From NCBI GenBank assembly GCA_035274845.1, contig DATENU010000022.1:333181-397180 (forward strand): a stretch of 64,000 nucleotides of DNA. Direction: 5' to 3'. Shown here in pieces: positions 17,860-26,589 of the stretch. A model generated the notes under the pieces. It did no database searches. It saw only the letters and a list, made by a program, of their open reading frames with translations, and was not told the origin of the DNA. Source of the DNA: Chthoniobacterales bacterium (GTDB taxonomy: Bacteria; Verrucomicrobiota; Verrucomicrobiia; Chthoniobacterales; UBA10450). Positions within the stretch are counted from its first letter, which is position 1; every line of letters begins with the position of its first letter. Made by a program: the position numbers and the translations under genes.

Positions 17860-18666
17860 ATGAACCCACCCCGCGCCCTCGCGCTTACCGCTTTCCTGAT
17901 GCTCTGCTTCTGCCGCCTGGCGGCGGGCGGCCCGGCGAACGTGATTATCGATTTGAAGAACAACTACATCCTCGGAGCGCTGGATAATGGAAAATGGCTC
18001 GATAGCGCCAAGGCCGGCGCTCTGCTGAAAGAGGGCACTTCGTTTCGCGCTTACGGCCTGGATCGAGAAATGGGCTCGACCAAAGCGGGCACACCAGAGT
18101 CGATGAGCGAACCGTGCCCCGATACGTGGACGGTGAAACTTTCTCCTCCGCGGGAAGAGGGGGCGATCGCGCTGAGTGGTTCGTGGAACGCCTTGCCGCG
18201 CAAACCGCGCAGCGCCGATGTTACCCAGCCCGTTTATGTGCAGGCGGTCCGCGAATTTCTTCAAACAAAAGGCCTGAAGGATCCCGAGGTCCACATCACG
18301 CAAATCCTGCGCGTCGACCTCGATGGCGACAAGGAAGAGGAGGTGTTGATCAGCGCGACCAATTACCTGACGAAGAAGAAGGGCATGCCGTCGAGCGCCA
18401 CGGCCGGAAGTTATTCATTTGTCCTGTTGCGGCGGGTCGTGGAGGGCAAAGTGAAAACGCAGTCGGTCGAGGGCGAATTCTATCCGAAGCAAAAGGAATT
18501 CAACGCGCCCAGTCGGTATCGCGTCCTCGCCGTGCTCGATCTGGACGGCGACGGCAAAATGGAAGTGATCGTCGACAGCGAGTATTACGAAGGCGGCGCC
18601 ACCACAATCTACCGATGCACGCCGGAGAAAATCGAAGAGCTGATCTCGACTGGCTGCGGGGCGTGA
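17860..18666 (+). CDS. Secreted protein with DGD (VCBS/FG-GAP-like) motifs
   Basis: 268 residues from ATG 17860, chosen because it begins a signal peptide (MNPPRALALTAFLMLCFCRLAA). The longer frame to 17650 lacks one and lies over the SIR2/TIR gene. Two acidic motifs, 'VDLDGDKEEEVLI' and 'LDLDGDGKMEVIV', match the calcium-binding strand-loop of VCBS/FG-GAP-type repeats. The rest is beta-rich. It diverges from the SIR2/TIR gene with 102 bp between starts. Role unknown; no sign that it belongs to the TIR-STAND pair. Confidence 0.72.
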   Translation: MNPPRALALTAFLMLCFCRLAAGGPANVIIDLKNNYILGALDNGKWLDSAKAGALLKEGTSFRAYGLDREMGSTKAGTPESMSEPCPDTWTVKLSPPREEGAIALSGSWNALPRKPRSADVTQPVYVQAVREFLQTKGLKDPEVHITQILRVDLDGDKEEEVLISATNYLTKKKGMPSSATAGSYSFVLLRRVVEGKVKTQSVEGEFYPKQKEFNAPSRYRVLAVLDLDGDGKMEVIVDSEYYEGGATTIYRCTPEKIEELISTGCGA

Positions 18667-18668
18667 AG

Positions 18669-18691
18669 TTGGAGCGACGGCGTCGCTCCAA
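18669..18691. repeat. 23-bp palindrome after the DGD-protein gene
   Basis: Arms TTGGAGCGACG / CGTCGCTCCAA flank a single G and start 2 bp after the stop codon. It could act as a terminator hairpin. The GGAGCG..CGCTCC arms also match the ends of the palindromic element at 35593-35653, so it is probably a member of the same dispersed family. Confidence 0.55.
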
Positions 18692-18807
18692 GGCGCGGGG
18701 ACAGCCAGCCCACGCTTTCCTGTTGCAATTCGCGCCGGGAATCGTTCTCCTCGCGCAAGCGCAAGGATCCGCCGCCAGCCGAATTCATTCATAACCGGAC
18801 GCCAACC

Positions 18808-20880
18808 ATGGACCCAAATCCGCCAAGCCCAACTGCCGACCTCAGCGAACGAAGTCGCCCCGAATTAACGATTCGTGGCCTGATCATCGGCGTGATCATC
18901 ACGCTCGTCTTCACGGCCGCCAACGTTTACTTCGGCCTCAAGGCCGGCCTCACTTTTTCAACCTCCATCCCCGCCGCGGTCATCTCGATGGCGATCCTGC
19001 GCTATTTCAAAAACGCCACTGTGCAGGAAAACAATATCGTCCAGACCGTTGCCTCGGCGGCCGGCACCCTGTCGTCGATCATCTTTGTTTTGCCGGGCCT
19101 CATCATGATCGGCTGGTGGACCGAGTTTCCCTTTTGGATCTCATTCCTGATTTGCGCGCTCGGCGGCATTCTCGGCGTGATGTATTCGATTCCGTTGCGG
19201 CGCGCTTTGGTGACCAATTCCGATCTGCCGTACCCGGAAGGGGTCGCCTGCGCGGAAGTGCTCAAGATCGGCAGCGGCGATCAAGCCCATGCGGCCGACA
19301 TCGAACATAGCCGCGCTGGATTGCTCGCGGTGTTGTGGGGTTCGATCGTTTCCGCGGGTTTCGCCATCATCGTCGCGACGCAAATCTTCGCGGCCGATGT
19401 GGCGCAAACTTTCCGGATCGGCAAACGCGGCGCGGTCAGCGGTTACGATTTTTTCCTTTCCTTCGCGCTGCTCGGGATCGGGCACCTGGTCGGGCTCTGG
19501 GTTGGAATTGCGATGCTGGTCGGCGCGTTGATCGGCTGGGGATGGGGCGTCCCACATTTCTCCCAAATGGTGACCGACCTGATCAATTCCGGAGCCACCA
19601 ATCTTCCGAAGGCGGTCGTGACTGCCGTCGGCACGGGCGACCCCGCCAAAATCACGGGGGCCGTGTGGAGTAATTATGTCCGCTTCCTTGGCGCGGGCGC
19701 CATCGGGGTTTCCGCGATTTGGACTTTGCTCAAGCTGGTGAAGCCGGTCGTGAGCGGACTGGCCGGCGCAATGGCAGCGAACCGCGCGCGCAAAGCTGGC
19801 CAGGCCCACACCTTGCCGATCACGGAGCGCGACATTCCAATCGGGATCGTGGCCATCGTCACTCTGGTTTGCATGCTGCCAATCGGATGGGTCCTGGCCT
19901 ATTTCGCGAACTCAAGTGGCCTGGGCAGCCATATGTGGACTCTCACCATCGGCAGCGTTTTCTATGTTGTCCTGATGAGCTTCTTTGTTTCCGCGGTCTG
20001 CGGCTACATGGCTGGACTCATCGGTTCTTCGAATAGCCCGCTGTCCGGCATTGGCATTCTCGTCGTCATTGGCGCTGCCTTGCTCCTGGTCTTTGGCGTG
20101 AAATCGCAACTCCCGGCGGACGCGGGCAAGGCGCTCATCGCCTTCGCTCTGTTCACCACCGCCGTCATTTTCAACGTCGCCGCGATTGCCAATAATAACC
20201 TGCAGGATCTGAAGACCGGCCAGCTTGTGGATGCGACTCCGTGGAAGCAGCAGGTGGCGCTGATCATCGGCGTGCTCGCGGGCGCGGTCGTTATCCCGCC
20301 CGTCCTCGATCTGATGAACCAGGCCTACGGATTCGTCGGCGCTCCCGGCGCGGAGACGCGCGCCACCCCCTTGGCCGCGCCCCAGGCGGGTTTGATTTCT
20401 TCCCTCGCCAAAGGCGTGATCACCGCCGACATCGACTGGAGCCTGATCCAAACCGGCGCGCTGATTGGCGTCGTGGTCATTATTCTGAACGAGACTCTTT
20501 CCCGGACGACAAAATCCATGAGTCTGCCGCCACTCGCCGTCGGCCTCGGGATTTATCTGCCGACCCAGAGCACGCTGATGATTGTGGTCGGCGCGGTGGC
20601 CGGCTGGTTCTTCGACCGCGCCGCCGATCGGACCGCGAGACCAAAATCGACCAAGGATCTCGGGGTCTTGCTGGCGTCAGGTCTCATCGTCGGGGAAGGG
20701 ATCATCGGCGTCGTGCTCTCCGCGATCGTTGTCTTCTCCGCCAAAGATGCGCCGCTCTCGGTGGTCGGTCCGCACTTCGAAACCGCCGCCGTCTTTATTG
20801 GCGGCGCAGCCTTCATCGCGATCGCATTCGTTCTTTATCGCTGGATTCTGCGAATGGCGAACAAGGCGGGGACGGCATAG
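18808..20880 (+). CDS. OPT family oligopeptide transporter
   Basis: 690 residues with about 14-16 transmembrane segments. The family opening is clear: 'ELTIRGLIIGVIITLVFTAA' then 'NVYFGLKAGLTFSTSIPAAV'. Further OPT hallmarks are 'TVQENNIVQTVASAAGTL', 'RRALVTNSDLPYPEGVAC' and 'SSNSPLSGIG'. OPT proteins are proton-coupled inner-membrane importers of short peptides or metal chelates; the exact substrate is not predictable. A second OPT gene follows after a 111-bp gap that holds a long inverted repeat. The two differ in sequence and length, so they are ancient paralogues rather than a fresh duplication. Confidence 0.93.
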   Translation: MDPNPPSPTADLSERSRPELTIRGLIIGVIITLVFTAANVYFGLKAGLTFSTSIPAAVISMAILRYFKNATVQENNIVQTVASAAGTLSSIIFVLPGLIMIGWWTEFPFWISFLICALGGILGVMYSIPLRRALVTNSDLPYPEGVACAEVLKIGSGDQAHAADIEHSRAGLLAVLWGSIVSAGFAIIVATQIFAADVAQTFRIGKRGAVSGYDFFLSFALLGIGHLVGLWVGIAMLVGALIGWGWGVPHFSQMVTDLINSGATNLPKAVVTAVGTGDPAKITGAVWSNYVRFLGAGAIGVSAIWTLLKLVKPVVSGLAGAMAANRARKAGQAHTLPITERDIPIGIVAIVTLVCMLPIGWVLAYFANSSGLGSHMWTLTIGSVFYVVLMSFFVSAVCGYMAGLIGSSNSPLSGIGILVVIGAALLLVFGVKSQLPADAGKALIAFALFTTAVIFNVAAIANNNLQDLKTGQLVDATPWKQQVALIIGVLAGAVVIPPVLDLMNQAYGFVGAPGAETRATPLAAPQAGLISSLAKGVITADIDWSLIQTGALIGVVVIILNETLSRTTKSMSLPPLAVGLGIYLPTQSTLMIVVGAVAGWFFDRAADRTARPKSTKDLGVLLASGLIVGEGIIGVVLSAIVVFSAKDAPLSVVGPHFETAAVFIGGAAFIAIAFVLYRWILRMANKAGTA

Positions 20881-20883
20881 CGC

Positions 20884-20988
20884 TGTAGCGGCGGTCTCGG
20901 ACCGCCGAAATCGTGAACCGTAACTCATCCGTCCGACGGCCATCCTCCTTCGTTAAAACGCGTTCGGCGGTCAGAGACCGCCGCTACA
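20884..20988. repeat. Long inverted repeat between the two OPT genes
   Basis: A 26-bp left arm (20884-20909, TGTAGCGGCGGTCTCGGACC then GCCGAA) and a right arm (20963-20988) are inverse copies with one mismatch. Each arm also contains its own small palindrome around GGCGGTC..GACCGCC. It begins 3 bp after one stop and ends 3 bp before the next ATG. No T-run is seen. Probably a REP-like dispersed element; it could still attenuate transcription between the genes. Confidence 0.65.
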
Positions 20989-20991
20989 AAC

Positions 20992-23358
20992 ATGCAGAAT
21001 CCGCCTAACGAATTCCCGGACATTGTTGGCGTGGTCCCGGCAAACCCGGTCCTGGCCCGGTTCCGGCCGTTTATTCCACCCTCGGCGCGACTCCGCGAGC
21101 TCACTCCCGTGCCGGTCATCCTGGGGACGGCGCTCGGGATGCTCTTCGGCGCGTCCTCGCTTTATCTCGTCCTCAAAGTCGGGCTGACGGTGAGCGCGTC
21201 GATCCCGGTGGCCGTTCTTTCCATCACGGTTTTCCGGTTCTTCTCCTGGATATCGAAGGGCAGGCTTCGGAACGCCACCATCCTCGAGCACAACATCGTC
21301 CAGACCGCGGGATCGGCAGGCGAATCGATCGCTTTCGGGCTTGGCGTCACGATGCCCTCGATCATGATTCTCGGGTTCGATCTCGAGGTGACGCGCGTCA
21401 TGCTCGTCGCCACCCTCGGCGGACTCCTCGGCGTCCTGATGATGATCCCGTTGCGACGCGCCCTGATCGTCCAGCAGCATGGATTTTTGAAATATCCCGA
21501 AGGCACCGCCTGCGCCGAGGTGTTGAAAGCGGCCGCCTCCCCCGAATCTCGCGATGCCGCCCATGCCGGCGACGCAGTGGCGCGGGCCGCGGCCGACGAA
21601 GCGGTCAGCGGCGGCAAAACTATCATCGGCGGCTTCGCGATCGGCTTTCTCTATTACGGGCTCCAGCAAGTCTTCAAAGTCATGAAGGAAGTTCCGGAGA
21701 AGATTTTCGGAAAGCCGTACGACGGCGCATCGATTTCTCTCGAGAATAATCCCGCTCTTCTCGGGGTCGGCTACATCATCGGCCCGCGCATTTCGGGTCT
21801 CATGATGGGTGGCGGCGTCCTTTCGTATCTGGTCCTGATTCCGGCCATCAAATATTTCGGCTCGGTCGGGAGTTTGCCGCTCGAGCCGGAGAAAACGCAC
21901 AGCATCGCCGACATGTCGGTCGAGCTAATCCAGAAGCGCTACATTCTTTACATCGGCGCGGGCGCGGTCGCGGCGGCGGGCATTATCAGCCTCTTCCGGT
22001 CGATCCCTCTCATCTGGCATGGATTGAAAGGCGGGTTGGCCGACTTGCGCCGCTCCGGCACGGCCCAAACTGATGTCCCGCGGACGGAGCGGGATCTGTC
22101 GATGAAATGGGTGGTCGGCGGCATCATCGCCCAGCTCATCGTCATCATGATCGCGCCCCAGTTGAACCTGCGCTTTAACTTGTTAGGCGCGCTCCTCATC
22201 GTTTCGTTCGGTTTTCTCTTCGTCCTGGTATCGTCGCGGCTGACTGGCGAAGTCGGCTCCTCTTCCTGCCCGACCTCCGGCATGACGATCGCGACCGTTC
22301 TCCTCACCTGCCTGGTCTTCCTCCTCATCGGTTGGACCGCGCCGCCCTATTTTGTCACCGCGCTTTCGATTGGCGGGATCGTCTGTATCGCTTCGTCGAA
22401 CGGCGGAACGATTTCGCAGGACCTTAAGACCGGTTTTCTCGTCGGTTCTACCCCCAGCGCGCAACAAATCGCGATCCTGATCGGCACGCTGGCCTCCGCC
22501 CTTATCCTCGGGCCGATCCTTTTACAGTTTAACCAATCCGCGACTGTTTATGTTCCCGTCGCCGGCAACGCTGATTTTGCCGCGCTCTCGGGCGCGCATG
22601 TCAGCCCGGCCGATTACCTGAAGGACGACCGCGGCCAGCCGAAGCGCGAACGCGTTTCGGGCGCGCAAGCTGGAAACGATTCGACCGAATATTTCGTCTA
22701 TCACAAAACGGATACCGAGAATGGGCCCGCCGGCCGGTATCTGGTGAATAACGACGGCTTCCCGGTGTATCTGGTGGACCCTGGAATCAACGGCGTTTAC
22801 GAAAAGCGGCCGGACGGCTCGAGCGTCGAGAAGTTCACCGCCCCGAAGGCGACCCTCGTCTCCTACATCATCAAAGGGATCCTGGGCGGCCAGTTGCCCT
22901 GGGGCCTGGTTTTGTTAGGCGTCTTCATCGCCATTGTCCTGGAACTCTCGGGCGTCTCGGCCCTGGCGTTCGCGGTCGGCGTTTACCTCCCATTCTCCAC
23001 TTCCGCGCCGGTCTTTGTCGGCGGAATGGTGCGTTGGCTGGTGGATCGTTATACGCGGAGCAAGCACGCCGGATCCGCTTTGAGCGAGGACGAACTCATC
23101 GCGGAAGGCGACAAGAGTAGCGGTGTGCTGCTTTCCTCCGGTTACATCGCCGGCGGCACCCTGGCCGGGGTGATCTTTGCTTTCATCAACATTCCCTGGA
23201 AAGAGTGGCTCGACGCGTTTCAAAAGTGGGCGGAACTGCACAACCCGTTCTTCGAAGGGCCCCAGTCCGACTTGCTCTCGATGATCCCGTTCGTCGCGCT
23301 CTGCGTCCTCCTTTATCTGGTCGGACGCGAAGTCTGGTTTGCTCCGAAACGCAGGTAA
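20992..23358 (+). CDS. OPT family oligopeptide transporter, larger paralogue
   Basis: 788 residues with about 14-16 transmembrane segments. Matching landmarks to the upstream paralogue include 'SLYLVLKVGLTVSASIPVAV', 'ATILEHNIVQTAGSAGESIA', 'QQHGFLKYPEGTACAEV' and 'GSSSCPTSGM'. It is longer mainly because of a hydrophilic insertion at about residues 515-625 between two membrane segments (around 'YLKDDRGQPKRERVSG' and 'VNNDGFPVYLVDPG'). The ATG lies 3 bp after an inverted-repeat arm and no Shine-Dalgarno sequence is visible. No other in-frame ATG occurs before the first membrane segment. Likely proton-coupled peptide import. Confidence 0.92.
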   Translation: MQNPPNEFPDIVGVVPANPVLARFRPFIPPSARLRELTPVPVILGTALGMLFGASSLYLVLKVGLTVSASIPVAVLSITVFRFFSWISKGRLRNATILEHNIVQTAGSAGESIAFGLGVTMPSIMILGFDLEVTRVMLVATLGGLLGVLMMIPLRRALIVQQHGFLKYPEGTACAEVLKAAASPESRDAAHAGDAVARAAADEAVSGGKTIIGGFAIGFLYYGLQQVFKVMKEVPEKIFGKPYDGASISLENNPALLGVGYIIGPRISGLMMGGGVLSYLVLIPAIKYFGSVGSLPLEPEKTHSIADMSVELIQKRYILYIGAGAVAAAGIISLFRSIPLIWHGLKGGLADLRRSGTAQTDVPRTERDLSMKWVVGGIIAQLIVIMIAPQLNLRFNLLGALLIVSFGFLFVLVSSRLTGEVGSSSCPTSGMTIATVLLTCLVFLLIGWTAPPYFVTALSIGGIVCIASSNGGTISQDLKTGFLVGSTPSAQQIAILIGTLASALILGPILLQFNQSATVYVPVAGNADFAALSGAHVSPADYLKDDRGQPKRERVSGAQAGNDSTEYFVYHKTDTENGPAGRYLVNNDGFPVYLVDPGINGVYEKRPDGSSVEKFTAPKATLVSYIIKGILGGQLPWGLVLLGVFIAIVLELSGVSALAFAVGVYLPFSTSAPVFVGGMVRWLVDRYTRSKHAGSALSEDELIAEGDKSSGVLLSSGYIAGGTLAGVIFAFINIPWKEWLDAFQKWAELHNPFFEGPQSDLLSMIPFVALCVLLYLVGREVWFAPKRR

Positions 23359-23395
23359 GATCATCGCGCTGCGATGACTCGCGAACGGCGAAGCA

Positions 23396-24208
23396 CTAGA
23401 TTTGCCGCGCCGCGATCGCCACCTGAACGGTGGCGAGAACGTTTATGAGGCAGTGCAACAACATGGTCAGCAGGGTCGAGTTGGTCATGGCCCGCGCCGT
23501 GCCGAGGAGCAGGCCCAACCCGAACGCCAGGCAAATCCAATACCAATCGAATGTTAGATAAAAGATGGTCCACAGCACTGCCGTAATAATTGCGGCGCCC
23601 TGCCAGCGCAGGCGAGAGGCGGCCAGTCCTTTAAAGATGAATCCGCGGAAGCAAACCTCTTCGAAGATCGGCTCAGCCGTTACGACGACCAGCCAAAGCA
23701 TCCAGCTCGGAGAGACAGCACCATAGGTTGCCAGCAGAAACCGCCCCACCATCGGACGGTGCAGCAACAAGGAGATCCAATCGAATAGCAAACAAAAGCC
23801 GAAGGTGATAAGACTCCAAAGCAGCACCTGTTTCAGAGGAGGCCACCTCAACGCCAGATAGTCTGTCGAGTTCGAACCCCGTTTCAGCCTCACGATACCG
23901 AGGACAAGCGACATGCCCACAAGCAGACTCGCGAGCGTGCAGTAGGCGTGAAAGCCCCCGTCGAATCGCAGTTCTCTGACGAATGCTGATACCGCCGCTC
24001 CGTTAGGCCTCAATGAAGCATACGCGATCATAGCAACAAACTCCGTGAGGACGAATACGACCGCGATCAAGACGCTCCAAAGCACGGTGGCGAACGGGCC
24101 CCACACCCCGAAGCGGGTTGGGTTCGCTGGCTCAGGCGGCTCAGCTACGGTTTGGGGAGCTTGAAATTCCACGGGCGGCTCGCGCCTTAGATCCGGGCCG
24201 TCTCCCAC
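23396..24208 (-). CDS. CPBP-family membrane protein, incomplete metalloprotease motifs
   Basis: 270 residues from a GTG at 24208, with about eight membrane segments. The region 'EPIFEEVCFRGFIFKGL' is the EExxxR motif of CAAX-protease/bacteriocin-processing (CPBP, ABI) proteins. 'TMLLHCLINVL' is the last motif (HxxxN). The middle motif, normally FxxxH, reads 'WTIFYLTFDW' and lacks its His, so protease activity is doubtful. The start overlaps the end of the DUF1232 gene by 22 bp, so the two are probably co-transcribed. It converges with the OPT gene with 37 bp between. Regulators of this family act on membrane substrates, but none can be named here. Confidence 0.82.
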   Translation of the reverse strand: MGDGPDLRREPPVEFQAPQTVAEPPEPANPTRFGVWGPFATVLWSVLIAVVFVLTEFVAMIAYASLRPNGAAVSAFVRELRFDGGFHAYCTLASLLVGMSLVLGIVRLKRGSNSTDYLALRWPPLKQVLLWSLITFGFCLLFDWISLLLHRPMVGRFLLATYGAVSPSWMLWLVVVTAEPIFEEVCFRGFIFKGLAASRLRWQGAAIITAVLWTIFYLTFDWYWICLAFGLGLLLGTARAMTNSTLLTMLLHCLINVLATVQVAIAARQI

Positions 24209-24670
24209 GCCATAAACGTGTCGAGATCGGCTCGAACCGATTTCAGCGCGAGGCTCACCACGAACGCGTCATCGATGTGTCCGAGCACCGGTATCCAATC
24301 GGGAATGACATCGAACGGCGAAACGAAATAAAGGATTGCCGCGATAATCGTGAGCAGGTTCGTCTCGGAGACGTCCCGATATTCCGCCCGATGATAATCA
24401 CGGAGCACTCGGATCATCGCCATCAAATACGGCCAGGTATCGGCAAAGGGCCCGCGGGGAATCACGTTGATCTTTCCGATCGCGTCCTCCACCAGCTGGC
24501 GCATTCGATCCGGGGTCTCGCGCGTAGTTCTCCGCATCCATCGCCGCGCGGCGAAAGGCAGGGCTTCGCGTGATCTCGTCACCCACCGTTACGACGGGCT
24601 GGCGCGCGCTCGGTTTCGCCACGGTCTTGGCCGGGCGCCGGGCTCGGGATGCTGGCTTGGATTTTTTCAT
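24187..24670 (-). pseudogene. YkvA/DUF1232 membrane protein, frameshifted
   Basis: The C-terminal part (frame ending at 24187) contains the DUF1232 signature 'ILYFVSPFDVIPDWIPVLGH' followed by IDDAFVV. The natural N-terminus is in another frame: ATG 24670 opens a basic region with 'VVTVGDEITRSPAFRRA' and 'MDAENYARDP'. The switch from '..AENYAR' to 'ETPDRMRQLVEDA' falls near 24515-24525, where one base gained or lost would restore a protein of about 160 residues. Either the gene is broken or the assembly carries an indel error. An internal start at 24582 could still give a 131-residue product. DUF1232 proteins are small membrane proteins of unclear role. Confidence 0.7.
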
Positions 24671-24773
24671 TGGACCGTCGCGAACACTATCTCCCCGATT
24701 CCCGCATCACAACGCCAAAGCGCGGCCGGAAATTTCCTTGTCTCCACCACCGCTCTGCTTCGAACATCGGGGA

Positions 24774-25193
24774 ATGAAGATCAGGATTTTGGTTTGTCTC
24801 GGGCTCTTGCTCGGTCCACTTGCACTCATCGCGGAAGAAACAAAGCCGGCCGCCTCCGCGACGCCCTCTGCGAGTGCGCCGATGGAATTTGACTCATTCA
24901 TCCTGGTTCTGCTGGTCCGTCCGGCGAACGCGCCGGAAAAGCCAAAGGCCGAATTGGACAAGCTTCAGGAGGGACACATGGCCAACATGCGACGGCTTGC
25001 GGACGAAGGAAAACTGTTCAAAGCGGGTCCGACCGAGGATTTCTCCGGGCGCAATGTCCGCGGCATCTTTATTCTGAAAACCGATTCGGTGGACCAGGCG
25101 CGCGAATGGGTCGCAACCGACCCATCCGTGAAAGCGGGGCGGTTGACACCGGAGTTTCTGAAGTGGTTCGTGCAAAAGGGCAGTTTGAAGTAA
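24774..25193 (+). CDS. Secreted YciI-like (YCII domain) protein
   Basis: 139 residues from ATG 24774, just after a purine-rich GGGGA. A signal peptide (MKIRILVCLGLLLGPLALIA) is followed by a short Ala/Ser/Pro linker, then 'FILVLLVRPANAP', 'LQEGHMANMRRLADEGKLFK', 'AGPTEDFSG.NVRGIFIL' and 'DSVDQAREWVATDP'. This is the YCII-related fold with its conserved His (QEGHMANM) and the DP after the EAW-like helix. Cytosolic relatives are small hydrolase-like or accessory proteins; an exported form is less usual. The downstream gene starts 13 bp later, probably in the same transcript. Confidence 0.8.
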   Translation: MKIRILVCLGLLLGPLALIAEETKPAASATPSASAPMEFDSFILVLLVRPANAPEKPKAELDKLQEGHMANMRRLADEGKLFKAGPTEDFSGRNVRGIFILKTDSVDQAREWVATDPSVKAGRLTPEFLKWFVQKGSLK

Positions 25194-25206
25194 GCCCGGC
25201 GATCCC

Positions 25207-25683
25207 ATGAACTCGACTCCGTCCCTTCCCTCGCCCGATCGAAATGAACGCTGGAAGTTCGTCCGGGACGTCGTCGTTTTTCAGATCAAGATGCTGCTCG
25301 ATAATGTCCGCGACCTCGTCCTGATGCCGGTAGCGCTCGGGGCGGCGTTGATCGATCTCATCCTCCGCGGCGAGCGCGAAGGGACGCTCTTCTACAAGGT
25401 GCTGCGCTGGGGATGGCACAGCGAGAAGGTGATCGATGTTTACAGCGCGATCGAGGACCACCCTCCGGGCGATTTCGAGGTCGGCCGCAATTACACGGTG
25501 GATGGCGTGATCGCGCGGCTGGAAGACGTGGTGGCGCGCGAAGTAGAAAAAGGCGGCACGGCGGCGAGCATCAAGAACGCGATGGATCGCGCCATCGATC
25601 AGCTTCACGCCGGCACCGGCGGCGCGCGCGACGCCGTCGTTCGCACCGCCGACAAGATTCGGGAGAAATTCGAGACTGACTGA
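25207..25683 (+). CDS. Conserved membrane-associated protein of unknown function
   Basis: 158 residues. It has no signal peptide but an amphipathic/hydrophobic stretch at about residues 18-55 ('VVVFQIKMLLDNVRDLVLMP' then VALGAALIDLIL). It ends in an amphipathic helical region ('IKNAMDRAIDQLHAG'). Similar short proteins with a QxKxxxDxxRD motif occur in proteobacteria, but I know no named function. It follows the YciI-like gene by 13 bp and converges on the DUF1684 gene. Confidence 0.68.
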   Translation: MNSTPSLPSPDRNERWKFVRDVVVFQIKMLLDNVRDLVLMPVALGAALIDLILRGEREGTLFYKVLRWGWHSEKVIDVYSAIEDHPPGDFEVGRNYTVDGVIARLEDVVAREVEKGGTAASIKNAMDRAIDQLHAGTGGARDAVVRTADKIREKFETD

Positions 25684-25698
25684 TTACTTCAACGGGCC

Positions 25699-26589
25699 CT
25701 AGTGCCCGTGCCCGTACGTTTTCTCTCCGGCGTTCACCTCCACGTCGAGCTTGTTCCCTGGGGGCGGCAACGGGCAGGTCGCATAGGGCGTGAAAGCGCA
25801 GGGCGGGTTCTCCGCCTTGTTGAAATCGAGCGTGACTTCTCCGTTCACCGGCTTCTCGGCGTAAAGAAATCGCCCCGACTTGTAGGTCGCGTTTTCATTC
25901 GACGCGTCGCCAAAGATGAGAAAGAGCGTCCCATCATCTTCCTCCACCGCCTGAAGCGACGAAGGCTTTCCCTTCAGCGTGAATTTCAGCGTGCCCGGGC
26001 TCTTCATCTTGAAAAAGCCGCCGAGTACATTCGGCACTTTCATTTCCCTCGCTTCCGTGCCCGGTTCGAGCCGCGCGGTCACTTTGTAACTTTCGTCCAC
26101 CGGGAACCAGTTCAGTCCTTTGAAATTTCGCCGCGCCTCACTATTGCTGTCCTTCAGCCGAATCCCAAAGCGCTCCTCCCGCTTGATCAGGTAAAATGTC
26201 TGCGTTCCCGTCCGAATCTCAGTCGGCTTCCCCCTTTCGTCGGAAACCAGAGTCTGTGGTCCCGTGATGCGTTTGCCATCGGCCTGCGCCTCGACTCCCT
26301 CAGCCACCTTCAAGACGGCCGCGTCATTCTTGAACTCGATCTCTCCGAATTCGCCGGGCGGAAAGTTGTTCGTCAGACGCACATCAAACTTGTCGCCGGC
26401 GCCGACCGTGTTCACTCCCTCCTTCAGCCAAAACAGTCCCGCCACCGTCAGCCAGCCTGTCTCCGTCTTGAGCCTCGTCTCCCGGTCGCTCCGCCATTTT
26501 TCAATCTCTTTGGCGTAATCCGTCTGCGCCCACGCCGAAGTCACTGACGCAAACGCCAGCGCCATCAAAATGCCAAGATTTCGTTTCAC
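25699..26589 (-). CDS. DUF1684 family secreted protein
   Basis: 296 residues from a GTG at 26589, with a signal peptide ending near residue 21. Family landmarks are 'KWRSDRETRLKTETGWLTVA' followed by GLFWLKEG near the N-terminus, 'RFGIRLKDSNSE' and 'GLNWFPVDESYKV' in the middle, and at the C-terminus 'DFNKAENPPCAFTPYATCPL' then PPPGNKL. The strictly conserved C-terminal Cys pair and PPP motif are intact. Length is normal for the family. DUF1684 has no established biochemical role. It stands alone; 396 bp of repeat-rich spacer lie upstream. Confidence 0.88.
   Translation of the reverse strand: MKRNLGILMALAFASVTSAWAQTDYAKEIEKWRSDRETRLKTETGWLTVAGLFWLKEGVNTVGAGDKFDVRLTNNFPPGEFGEIEFKNDAAVLKVAEGVEAQADGKRITGPQTLVSDERGKPTEIRTGTQTFYLIKREERFGIRLKDSNSEARRNFKGLNWFPVDESYKVTARLEPGTEAREMKVPNVLGGFFKMKSPGTLKFTLKGKPSSLQAVEEDDGTLFLIFGDASNENATYKSGRFLYAEKPVNGEVTLDFNKAENPPCAFTPYATCPLPPPGNKLDVEVNAGEKTYGHGH

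Noticed and set aside
17758..18303. N-terminal extension of the SIR2/TIR frame
   Set aside because: It lies opposite the secreted DGD-motif gene, is Arg-rich and domain-free; GTG 17757 is the better start.
20971..21900. 309-codon open frame on the minus strand
   Set aside because: Antisense to the second OPT transporter; highly charged shadow of membrane codons.
25702..26547. 281-codon open frame on the plus strand
   Set aside because: Antisense to the DUF1684 gene, which has all family motifs.
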